A DNA stretch of 11,462 bases. Source: CBDCFL01 sp965216135 (GTDB lineage Bacteria; Pseudomonadota; Alphaproteobacteria; Rhodobacterales; Rhodobacteraceae). Below are positions 1-6,121 of this stretch, in pieces; position 1 is the first letter of the stretch; every line of letters begins with the position of its first letter. The stretch covers positions 1 to 11,462 of the forward strand of contig CBDCFL010000008.1 of assembly GCA_965216135.1 (NCBI GenBank). The letters are read 5' to 3'. The notes beneath the pieces are model-generated. The model did not search any database. It was not told the DNA's origin and saw nothing but the letters and a program-made list of their open reading frames with translations. The position numbers and the translations under genes are program-made.

Positions 1-68
1 GCTTCGATCAATTCGTGAACCAGTGATGCGGCGGTTATGAAGCGGACCTTGCGGCCCTTCTGGCAGGC
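1..68 (-). pseudogene. istB: istB fragment (IS21-family helper ATPase), 5'-truncated
   Basis: Read on the minus strand from 68, the frame gives ACQKGRKVRF followed by ITAASLVHELIEA and runs off the window. This matches the IstB stretch just after Walker A (A-C-x-x-G-x-x-V-x-F-x-T-A-A-x-L-V-x-x-L). IstB is the AAA+ ATPase that helps the IS21 transposase IstA choose its target. The N-terminal part with Walker A is absent, because the sequence switches at about 61-68 into a methyltransferase gene in another frame. It is therefore a 5'-truncated remnant, with the rest presumably outside the window. The fragment is short, so the family call rests on one characteristic block. Confidence 0.7.
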
Positions 69-306
69 CCCCGATCCCGGCGAACAGGTCGATAAACCGA
101 AAACCCTCGGGCCGCTGTCGGGTGCAGCGGGAATCTGCGGCTTCGCGCAGCCTGGCCAACCTGAGCTGGTCGATCCGCTTGCCTTCGCCGTTGATGTTCC
201 GGCGGATTGTCCGGTCGCTCACGTCCAGCATCTCGGCTGCGGTCTCTATACAGAGGCCTGCGCGCTCCATCAGCTCTGCGAATTCTGTCCGTGGATGTGC
301 GTTCAT
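66..306 (-). pseudogene. HTH-fused C5 cytosine DNA methyltransferase, 3'-truncated after motif I
   Basis: An ATG at 306 with an AGGGG-type ribosome site about 9 bases upstream opens a frame of 81 sensible residues. Residues 20-37 (TAAEMLDVSDRTIRR) form a helix-turn-helix. Residues 70-81 read RFIDLFAGIGGL, which is motif I of C5 cytosine methyltransferases, the AdoMet-binding loop. A complete enzyme would go on for about 300 or more residues with the PCQ motif IV catalytic cysteine. Here the frame leaves the family right after GIGGL, at the junction with the istB fragment, so no active methyltransferase can be made. The short surviving product would be an HTH peptide that could still bind DNA. 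N-terminal HTH domains of this class often autoregulate their gene, and dyad sites lie just upstream (326-392). The gene runs in the same direction as the HEPN/PIN operon and would lie about 130 bp downstream of it without the IS5 element. Confidence 0.8.
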
Positions 307-407
307 GTGCCTGCCCCTGTTTCTGTGTCAGTTATTGACAACATGTCATAATCTGTCCCAGCTGTTTTGGAAACCCTATTCATGACACATGTTTATGTTT
401 TGTTCTA
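307..407 (-). promoter_or_regulatory. Methyltransferase upstream region with repeated TGACA/TGTCA dyads
   Basis: This AT-richer stretch lies between the methyltransferase start and the IS5 element. It contains a perfect dyad, TGACA-ACA-TGTCA, at 336-348. There is a further TGTCA at 326-330 and a TGACA followed by CATGT at 383-392. Clustered half-sites upstream of a gene with an N-terminal HTH suggest an operator for autoregulation. No convincing -35/-10 pair could be fixed. The IS5 insertion at 408 may have cut off upstream promoter sequence. Confidence 0.4.
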
Positions 408-1239
408 GGGCTTGTTGACGTTTAGGGATTCCCAAATCGGCTGATGACTGATTCAAGGTTGCAAACAGAGGAGAGCAGCCTTGATCCGCACAGTTCTGAC
501 CGACGCCCAATGGGCTGTCATCGCACCGCACTGCCTTGGCCGGGAATGCGACCCCGGTCGCACCGGCCCTGACCCGCGCCGGTTTGTCGAGGCAGTTCTC
601 TGGATCTCGCGGACCGGATGCCCCTGGCGCGACCTGCCGGAAGAGTTCGGGCGCTGGAACAGCGTGTTCAAGCGCTTCCGAAGGTGGGTGAGGGCCGACG
701 CTTTCTATCGTATGTTCAGGGTATTAGCCGAAGATGCAGACTTCGAATACACGATGATCGACGGTAGTATCGTCAAAGTCCACCGACACGGTCAGGGCGC
801 AAAAGGGGGACTCAAAGCCAAGCCATCGGACGCTCTCGCGGCGGGATAACGACAAAGATCATGGCTCTGACGGACGCGCTCGGCAATCTGATCGACTTCC
901 GCCTTCTGCCCGGTCAGGCGCATGACCTGCGGGGTACCGCCGCACTGATCGAGGGCCTCACCTGCGACCAGTTTCTCGCCGACCGTGCCTTCGACGCGAA
1001 CTGGCTGCGCGAAGCGCTGACCAGTGCCGGGATCGAGCCGGTAATCCCTCCAAAATCAAACCGCCGCTTCCCGGCGGAGTTCGACCGCCACACCTACAAA
1101 TGGCGTCACCTGGTCGAAAACTTCTTCGGAAAGCTGAAGGAATACAGAGGGACAATGCGTTCCTGCAAAACAGATGACAGCTTGCATTCATCTCGCTTGC
1201 TGCAATCGTCATTCAAACACGATGAACGTCAACACCCCC
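408..1239 (+). mobile_element. IS5-family element, IS427-like group, 832 bp
   Basis: The left end GGGCTTGTTGACG (408-420) matches the reverse complement of the right end, GGGGGTGTTGACG (1227-1239), at 11 of 13 positions. The element is flanked by TA on both sides (406-407 and 1240-1241), or CTA if the right end is set one base earlier. Size, ends, short target duplication and the two-frame DDE transposase are all typical of the IS427 group. It is inserted between the HEPN gene (stop at 1270) and the methyltransferase start (306). Confidence 0.85.
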
Positions 1240-1253
1240 TAATTCTAAGTTAA
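481..1253 (+). CDS. IS5-family (IS427 group) DDE transposase, two frames, damaged 3' end
   Basis: The first frame starts at TTG 481, preceded by GAGGAG at 468-473. It gives the usual N-terminus with LTDAQW and RTGCPWRDLP, then IDGS with the first catalytic Asp. At 801-809 the run AAAAGGGGG allows a -1 slip, after which the second frame reads GGTQSQAIGRSRGG, so the join restores the family sequence without gaps. The second frame carries ADRAFD (second Asp) and VENFFGKLKE (catalytic Glu). Near 1177-1185 one base appears to be missing: the expected ending, AFISLAAIVIQTR with a TGA at 1223-1225, is present in the neighbouring frame. The actual frame runs on past the IS end to 1253. The slip site is likely programmed; the 3' shift looks like a true lesion or a sequencing error, and it lies after the catalytic Glu. 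Confidence 0.85.
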
Positions 1254-1269
1254 GCGTCCAACTTCACGA

Positions 1270-2355
1270 TCACATGCGAACGCCCAGAGCGTTCAGGATA
1301 CGGAAACCCTCAGCAAACAAGGTGATTTGATCGGCTCGCACCAATGGTCTGTTGTGGCCGATAGTATTTCTGACCGGGGCAAGCCGCTGCATCGAAGCTT
1401 GAAAATCCGACTTTGAAACGAAGAACCGCTGAAATGCTTCATCCCAGTTCCCGCGCTGGCATACGATGTCGGCAAGGTCCATGAAGTCAGCGTAGTAGAG
1501 CAGGGGGTATGAATCCCCTCGACGGTCATGGTCTGCGGTTTTTCTTTCTTGCCATCGTTTCCGAATATCCCCGTTGATCCTTCTGCGAAGCCACGCCTCT
1601 CCCTCCAACCTTTGCAGCTCTGCCTCGATCAGGCTACGCAAACGGTTTTCGATCTGGCCAAGCAGACCGGAATGTTGTGGGTCATACTGTCCCGTTTCGT
1701 CGCCTTTCTCCGTCCTGACGGTCGCGACGGCTTCAATACGCAGCTCAAATCCGGCTGAGAACAAAACATGCGGATATACTGTCGGCGGAAAGGCCACGAT
1801 CTCGGCGTTCATACCTGCATCAATTCGTGCTGCCTCGCGACCCTGGCCGTCCTGACTCTCGTCAAATGCAACAGGCTCGCCCAGTTCCTCCGCAAACACT
1901 TCTTCGGCAGCAGGATGGAACGGAGCGGGACCACTCGAAATGTCGTGAAGTCGGGCGATGCGGGCAAAACCCACAATCGACACGCCAAGGTGTTCTTCAA
2001 TGGCCCAAGGCGTTTGCAACTGTGCCATTCTGTCGGCAAGGGATGTCTGCCACGTCTCCATCTGCTGGAAATGCTCATGGAGGGGATGGACCGCTAGAGC
2101 TGCGGTGGCAGAAAAGGTCTGTAGTTGCTCGGCAAGCGGTATGATTGCTTGGCCCGCCGCCGTGACAAGCTTCTTCAGGTCCGCGTCAATACGTTGAAGC
2201 GCCTCGGCGGCACGGAAAGCCGATGATTCTTCAAGCTGTCGAAGGGCCTTTGCGGCAGGATTGTTCTCCATTTGGCGCAGGAATTTCTGGGCCGGGCCTT
2301 CGCTCAGCTCCAGCGCCCTGCGCAGTGCATCATTATCAAATGGATCACTGCTCAT
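1270..2355 (-). CDS. HEPN-domain protein with Swt1-like C-terminus (candidate RNase toxin)
   Basis: The product has 361 residues. Residues about 1-125 are Ala/Leu/Glu/Gln-rich and look helical, probably coiled coil. Residues about 125-235 form a less conserved middle region. The C-terminal 100 residues resemble the Swt1-type HEPN domain: LLYYADFMDLADIV (285-298), then GNWDEAFQRFF, then the catalytic R-x4-H motif as RNTIGHNRPL (Arg329, His334). HEPN domains of this kind are typically metal-independent endoribonucleases in toxins, defence proteins and eukaryotic Swt1. The gene starts 27 bp after the PIN gene stop and is probably co-transcribed with it, although its ribosome site is weak. Its target and whether it is toxic are unknown. 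The domain call is from recognised motifs, not a profile search. Confidence 0.75.
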   Translation of the reverse strand: MSSDPFDNDALRRALELSEGPAQKFLRQMENNPAAKALRQLEESSAFRAAEALQRIDADLKKLVTAAGQAIIPLAEQLQTFSATAALAVHPLHEHFQQMETWQTSLADRMAQLQTPWAIEEHLGVSIVGFARIARLHDISSGPAPFHPAAEEVFAEELGEPVAFDESQDGQGREAARIDAGMNAEIVAFPPTVYPHVLFSAGFELRIEAVATVRTEKGDETGQYDPQHSGLLGQIENRLRSLIEAELQRLEGEAWLRRRINGDIRKRWQERKTADHDRRGDSYPLLYYADFMDLADIVCQRGNWDEAFQRFFVSKSDFQASMQRLAPVRNTIGHNRPLVRADQITLFAEGFRILNALGVRM

Positions 2356-2382
2356 GCAATTTCATCGAAGTATATGCCATCA

Positions 2383-2853
2383 TCAAAATGTCCAGTTTTC
2401 CATTTCCATAAAGCCTTCCAGCGAGACACACAGAATACCAAAGTGGCGACAGATATTGGGGATCTTTGCCCCATTACGCGGCTCCCCTTCAAGGGTTACG
2501 ACTGTTCCTTCGATGGCATTGGCACGCGCGATGATAAACGGGTCGGCGTTGAGACCACCTTTCAGCAATTTCTTTCGCTCTATGATCTGTAGGAAGTGTG
2601 GCACCGCGAAAATCTGCCCTACGAAACCTGCTTCGGCCGCGTTCGGCGCGGGGAACAGGTCTCGCTGGTTTGCCGCCCAATCGCGCAGAGCCGCGACACG
2701 ATCTCCCTCGATTTCGCGAGCGACCTCACGGGTCGATGTGATGTCCCCGTTTGCAATAAGCTCGTCAAACTGCCCCCATAGGGTTGGGAAGCGGTTGCGA
2801 TAGAAACTGTGGAACAGTTGGGAAAATGCGTTCGTGTCGAAGACGTAACTCAA
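2383..2853 (-). CDS. PIN-domain nuclease, DUF4411 type (toxin candidate)
   Basis: The product has 156 residues and spans a complete PIN domain of the DUF4411 type. The opening YVFDTNAFSQLF supplies Asp6. TSTREVAREI supplies Glu43 and Glu47, and LNADPFIIARA supplies Asp104. An acidic residue follows the TVVT strand near 122-124. The ending KIPNICRHFGI with GFMEMENWTF is characteristic of this subgroup. PIN toxins cut RNA with Mg2+ bound by these acids. The start is TTG at 2853-2851, overlapping the stop of the upstream ImmA/IrrE gene as TTGA; there is no usable in-frame ATG upstream, and AAGGA lies about 8 bases before it. This overlap implies translational coupling. Pairing of a DUF4411 PIN protein with an Xre-ImmA/IrrE partner is, to my knowledge, a recurrent toxin-antitoxin arrangement. 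Confidence 0.85.
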   Translation of the reverse strand: MSYVFDTNAFSQLFHSFYRNRFPTLWGQFDELIANGDITSTREVAREIEGDRVAALRDWAANQRDLFPAPNAAEAGFVGQIFAVPHFLQIIERKKLLKGGLNADPFIIARANAIEGTVVTLEGEPRNGAKIPNICRHFGILCVSLEGFMEMENWTF

Positions 2854-3983
2854 GGCGCTTTCCTTGAGACATATTCTTCAAGCCGGGTGAGATTCTTCGG
2901 CTTCGTGTCCAGGATGTCGGCAAGCTGATTGTAGTCGATGCGGTTCTGGTAGAATCGTTGGAAAGCGAGGTTGATATACTCCGTCCCGAGATAGGCGATC
3001 TTTGTGTTGTAGTGGTTGCCGCCAGTGCCGCGCTGCCCTTGCCCGGCCCAGCGGTGTGCAGCTTGGTCATACTCGGCGGGCGTGATCAGATCGCGGTCCA
3101 GGAATTTTCTGAAGATAAACTCGCGGCTAACGCTGAACAGGTGCGCCAGATCGGTCGCGGTTGCCTCTGTCGGAGCCTGTCCGGCGAACGCCGTATCGAA
3201 CGTCTCTTCAGGCACCAGAAGGCAAGCTGCCATTCGGTTGCAGATAACCTCTATCCGTTGGTTATCCCCGGCAAGCTCGTTCACGAAGCCGTCGCCTTGC
3301 GTATCAACCCCACTGGTATGGAACAGTAAGTGTGCAAGCTCATGGAACAGCGTGAAAATCTGCCGCGTCTTCGCAGTAGTGTTGTTCACATAAATGATCG
3401 GGAACTCCTCGTCGTAGAGGCAAAACCCGGAGTAATCCGGCTCCCGGAACTGGTCCTTGAACACATAGACTCCGACGCCCAGAAGGACCTTTCGCCATTC
3501 CTCAAGGGCAGTCCCTGCATCGGCCCAAGCGAACTGCTGTTCCATTGTGACGCCTAGATGCGTGCGCACCTCTGCCGCGATTCTCTCAATGCGGTCGTTT
3601 GGCTGAAACGCAAGGTCGCGTGTGATTAAACGGTCGGCGGGGTTCCGGTTGCCGTGCAGCTCTTCAAGCCCCATTTGAAATGTCCGCGCTTTGTGCAGGA
3701 GCAATCGCACGCGTGGCGGTATTTCTGCGATCTGATCAGGCCCAAGAGTGCGGAAGGTTTCTTCGATGGCTGGGAGGTCAGGCGGAGCTGGAAAGAAGAA
3801 TACGGCGACTGGTACTTTGAATTTCTCGGCCATTTTTTCGAGCTGCGGATAGCTGGGGAACGTGTTGCCTGCTTCCCACTCTGCTATCTTGCGGAAGTCA
3901 GACATTGCAGCATCAACAGAAAATCCCGCACGTTCCCGCGCCCAGGTTACAACTTCCGGTGTGATCGGCATTGCATCAGCCAT
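2850..3983 (-). CDS. Xre-type HTH fused to ImmA/IrrE-family metallopeptidase
   Basis: The product has 377 residues. Residues about 8-65 form an Xre-like HTH (TPEVVTWARERAG through FPSYPQLEKMAEKFKVPVAVFFF, the usual linker into ImmA proteins). The peptidase M78 domain has the zinc motif HELAH at 214-218 within TLFHELAHLLFH. A downstream Glu in IEVICNRMAACLLVP (Glu245) is the likely third ligand. Proteins of this design act as regulators or antitoxins, or cleave a repressor to relieve control. The start codon overlaps the resolvase stop by one base (TGATG), and its stop overlaps the PIN start. It is the likely controlling or neutralising component for the downstream PIN and HEPN proteins; that role is inferred from position and family. 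Confidence 0.88.
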   Translation of the reverse strand: MADAMPITPEVVTWARERAGFSVDAAMSDFRKIAEWEAGNTFPSYPQLEKMAEKFKVPVAVFFFPAPPDLPAIEETFRTLGPDQIAEIPPRVRLLLHKARTFQMGLEELHGNRNPADRLITRDLAFQPNDRIERIAAEVRTHLGVTMEQQFAWADAGTALEEWRKVLLGVGVYVFKDQFREPDYSGFCLYDEEFPIIYVNNTTAKTRQIFTLFHELAHLLFHTSGVDTQGDGFVNELAGDNQRIEVICNRMAACLLVPEETFDTAFAGQAPTEATATDLAHLFSVSREFIFRKFLDRDLITPAEYDQAAHRWAGQGQRGTGGNHYNTKIAYLGTEYINLAFQRFYQNRIDYNQLADILDTKPKNLTRLEEYVSRKAP

Positions 3984-4558
3984 CAGAGACTTGCCCCGAC
4001 ATTGCGGCTCATGGCCCGTTGCAACGTGCTGCGGTTCACGCCCAAAATCTCGGCCATACCGGAAACTGTCTCGCGTTTTGTCTCAATGACAGTCTTTGCA
4101 TGTGCAATCTGCGCCGATGAAAGCACCGGCGGACGGCCAAGCCGTTTGCCGCGTTTCTTGGCGGCGCGAAGGCCCGCTTTGGTGCGTTCTTGGATCAGGT
4201 CGCGCTCGAACTCGGCCAGCGCACCCATGATGTGAAAGACAAGACGCCCGCCAGCGGTTGTCGTGTCGATCCCGTCCGTGAGGCTGCGGAACTCGATCCC
4301 GCGATCACCGAAGATTTTCAATAGATGGATGAGGTCAGCGATGGACCGGCCAACGCGGTCCAGCTTCCAAACCACCAAAAGATCGCCGGAATCGAGAAGG
4401 TCCATTGCTTCGGAAAATCCTGGACGGCCTTCAGCCGCTCGGGCACCGCTTTGCGCCTTGTCGGTTATAATCCGGTTGCACCCGGCATCAGTCAGCGCCT
4501 CGATCTGTAGATCAAGATTCTGCTCTTCTGTGGAGACCCGTGCGTAGCCGACTTTCAT
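3983..4558 (-). CDS. Serine recombinase (resolvase/invertase family)
   Basis: Starting at ATG 4558 the protein has 191 residues, normal for small serine resolvases. An ATG at 4609 would add 17 residues that do not look like the family. The catalytic domain begins MKVGYARVSTEEQN with the nucleophile Ser10 and Arg8. The KLDRVGRS motif (Arg68, Arg71) and GALAEFERDLIQERT with helix E follow. The C-terminal HTH lies at about 165-185 (GMAEILGVNRSTLQRAM). It would cut and rejoin DNA at a res-like site, and inverted repeats lie just upstream (4614-4701). Its stop overlaps the next start by one base, so it appears to head the ImmA-PIN-HEPN operon, which is unusual for a resolvase. It could be the remnant of a Tn3-type transposon or a plasmid multimer resolution gene. 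Confidence 0.9.
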   Translation of the reverse strand: MKVGYARVSTEEQNLDLQIEALTDAGCNRIITDKAQSGARAAEGRPGFSEAMDLLDSGDLLVVWKLDRVGRSIADLIHLLKIFGDRGIEFRSLTDGIDTTTAGGRLVFHIMGALAEFERDLIQERTKAGLRAAKKRGKRLGRPPVLSSAQIAHAKTVIETKRETVSGMAEILGVNRSTLQRAMSRNVGASL

Positions 4559-4725
4559 GGATTCTTTTTGCACGAGGTTTTTGCGGCAGTCCAGCGCCAA
4601 TGACATCAAAGACTTACCGCATGATGGAAAAATGCCGTAAAAAGGGTCGTTTTCGCGGCAGTTTACTTAGTGCAAAAACCTGCCAAAACCGCAAAGGTTT
4701 TGCCGGGGGGTTTTGTCACAGCTAA
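4559..4725. promoter_or_regulatory. Candidate res site and operon promoter region
   Basis: This AT-rich intergenic stretch precedes the resolvase and holds three inverted repeats in a row. The first is TTACCGCAT at 4614-4622 facing ATGCCGTAA at 4632-4640, one mismatch and 27 bp overall. The second is GGCAGTTT at 4657-4664 facing AAACCTGCC at 4676-4684, 28 bp overall. The third is AAAACC at 4685-4690 facing GGTTTT at 4696-4701. Dyads of about 28 bp beside a resolvase gene are what res subsites look like. The leftward promoter for the whole operon must lie here too, but no strong -35/-10 pair stands out. The IS630 element starts right next to it. Confidence 0.45.
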
Positions 4726-4754
4726 TACCAACGGTATCAATTTCTGACTCTGTG

Positions 4755-4790
4755 GGGATTCCCAAATCGGTTTTGATCTGATTCAAGGTT
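4755..4790 (+). repeat. Leader motif shared with the IS5-family element at 425-460
   Basis: Bases 4755-4790 match 425-460 at 30 of 36 positions without gaps. Both start with GGGATTCCCAAATCGG and end with CTGATTCAAGGTT, and the six differences all fall in the seven bases between. In each element it lies just before the transposase ribosome site. See the findings for possible explanations. Confidence 0.85.
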
Positions 4791-4807
4791 GGCAAAGGAG
4801 GATCGCC

Positions 4808-5874
4808 ATGCCAGCCAGTGTTCCGCTTCGTCGCGACTTTGATGCCCGCCACCTTCGTAAACTCGCCAGCCGTTGCAAGGATGCCCGGCAGAGCCGCCGT
4901 CTGTTGTCTCTTGCGGCGGTCTACGATGGCATGCGCCGTGGAGAGGCCGCAAGGATCGGTGGGATGGATCGCCAAACCCTGCGGGACTGGGTTCACCGGT
5001 TCAACGAAGAGGGACCGGATGGCCTCACCAACCGCAAGGGCGCGGGCCGGACGCGCTACCTGAGCGATGTCCAGATGAAAGAACTTGGCGAGATTGTCGA
5101 GACCGGCCCCGATCCGGCGGTGGACGGGGTTGTCCGCTGGCGGCGGATCGACCTGAAGCGGGTGATCGAGGCGCGCTTTGGCGTCATCTATTCCGAGCGC
5201 GGGATATCCAGACTGCTTGGCGAACTGGGCTTTGCCCATATCAGCGCCCGCCCGCAGCATCCCAGGCAGGATAAGCGGATCATCGAGGCGTTTAAAAAAA
5301 CTTCACCGACACGCTCCAGGTGCATATAGCTGACCTGCCGGCGGGAACGCCGGTGGAGATCCGGTTCCAGGACGAAGCACGCCTTGGCCAGAAGAATGGC
5401 CTGACGCGCCTGTGGGCGAGAAAGGGCACGCGCCCCCGCCAGCCGGCCGATCAGCGCTATCGCAACGCCTGTCTGTTCGGCGCCATCTGTCCGGCTCACG
5501 GCAAGGGGGCGGCGCTCATGCTGCCTTGGGCGGACGCGCAAGCCATGCAGATGCATCTCGACGAGATCAGCCGCCACGTCGCCCGAAAGGCCCATGCGGT
5601 TGTGCTGATGGATCGGGCTGGATGGCACACCACCGGCAAACTCAAAGTCCCGAAGAACCTCACCATCATCCTGCTGCCATCGCGCGCTCCGGAACTGAAC
5701 CCGGTGGAAAATATCTGGCAGTACTTGCGCGCCAATTGGCTCTCCAACCGCGTGTTCGAAGACTACAATGCCATCGTCGATGCTGGATGCGAAGCTTGGA
5801 ACAAGCTCGTCGCACAGCCCGAAACCATCACATCAATCGGAATGCGAAAATGGGCCCATATCGGTCAATGTTAA
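4808..5874 (+). CDS. IS630-family DDE transposase read through a -1 frameshift
   Basis: The start is ATG 4808 with AAGGAGG at 4795-4801. The first part holds the N-terminal HTH region (RLLSLAAVYDGMRRGEAARI and QTLRDWVHRFNEEG). At 5294-5300 there are seven A; slipping back one base there changes FKKTSPT into FKKNFTDTLQVHIADLP and opens the second frame to the stop at 5874, about 355 residues in all. The DDE triad is visible: FQDEARLG, VLMDRAGWH and ELNPVENIWQYLR. Without the slip the first frame ends at 5329, giving a protein without a catalytic domain. The run of A and the seamless family sequence after the slip point to programmed frameshifting rather than mutation. Confidence 0.88.
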
Positions 5875-5973
5875 ATGCCGTTGGTATAACCTGTTGATCT
5901 GATGTGGGGCAGGGCGATCCGGCGAAAACGGCCGTTTCTGGCCTGATACTGATGTCTTGTGAAATACCTCATC

Positions 5974-6093
5974 TCATATCTGCGGCCACTGTTGCGCTGC
6001 GTGCAGCACCCGCAGGATTGTCACAGCGTGGGCATCTTCTGCATAGACCACCAAATAGTTTGGACGCACCATTCTGTAACCCGGGTTACAAGG
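5974..6093 (-). pseudogene. C-terminal remnant of a ParE/RelE-family toxin gene
   Basis: Reading leftward from about 6092, the frame gives CNPGYRMVRPNYLVVYAEDA followed by HAVTILRVLHAAQQWPQI and a TGA at 5974-5976. PGYR-x-V-x-x-x-YLVVY and ILRVLHAA are the typical last strands of ParE/RelE toxins, where an RVLHG-like block ends the fold. Only about 38 of roughly 95 residues remain. The 5' part is lost exactly where module A begins with its CRISPR-like repeat (6093). No antitoxin gene is seen next to it. Confidence 0.7.
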
Positions 6094-6121
6094 GCTCCCC
6101 CGCGCACGCGGGGATAGACCC
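6093..6121 (+). CRISPR. Lone type I-E-like CRISPR repeat (copy 1)
   Basis: These 29 bases begin GGCTCCCCCGCGC and end GCGGGGATAGACCC. They have the CCCCGCG/CGCGGGG stem and the GATAGACC tail of type I-E repeats (E. coli type: CCCCGCGCCAGCGGGGATAAACC). Translated, the repeat gives GSPAHAGIDP on one strand, a known false-protein signature of such arrays. No second repeat follows at spacer distance and no cas gene is in the window, so this is a scar, not an array. It is the exact left edge of duplicated module A. Confidence 0.65.

Larger units (their letters stand above)
4728..5884 (+). mobile_element. IS630-family insertion sequence, about 1.16 kb
   Basis: The ends are inverted. ATACCAACGGTAT lies at the left (4725-4737), and the right end reads ATACCAACGGCAT on the opposite strand (5875-5887). 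A TA dinucleotide flanks each side (4726-4727 and 5885-5886), as expected for IS630 elements, which duplicate TA. Exact ends are uncertain by 2-3 bases because the flanks are also T/A. The element carries a single transposase in two frames. It separates the resolvase upstream region from the ParE remnant. Confidence 0.8.

Noticed and set aside
4667..5260. Minus-strand open frame of 197 codons
   Set aside because: It is opposite the IS630 transposase and has no independent support.
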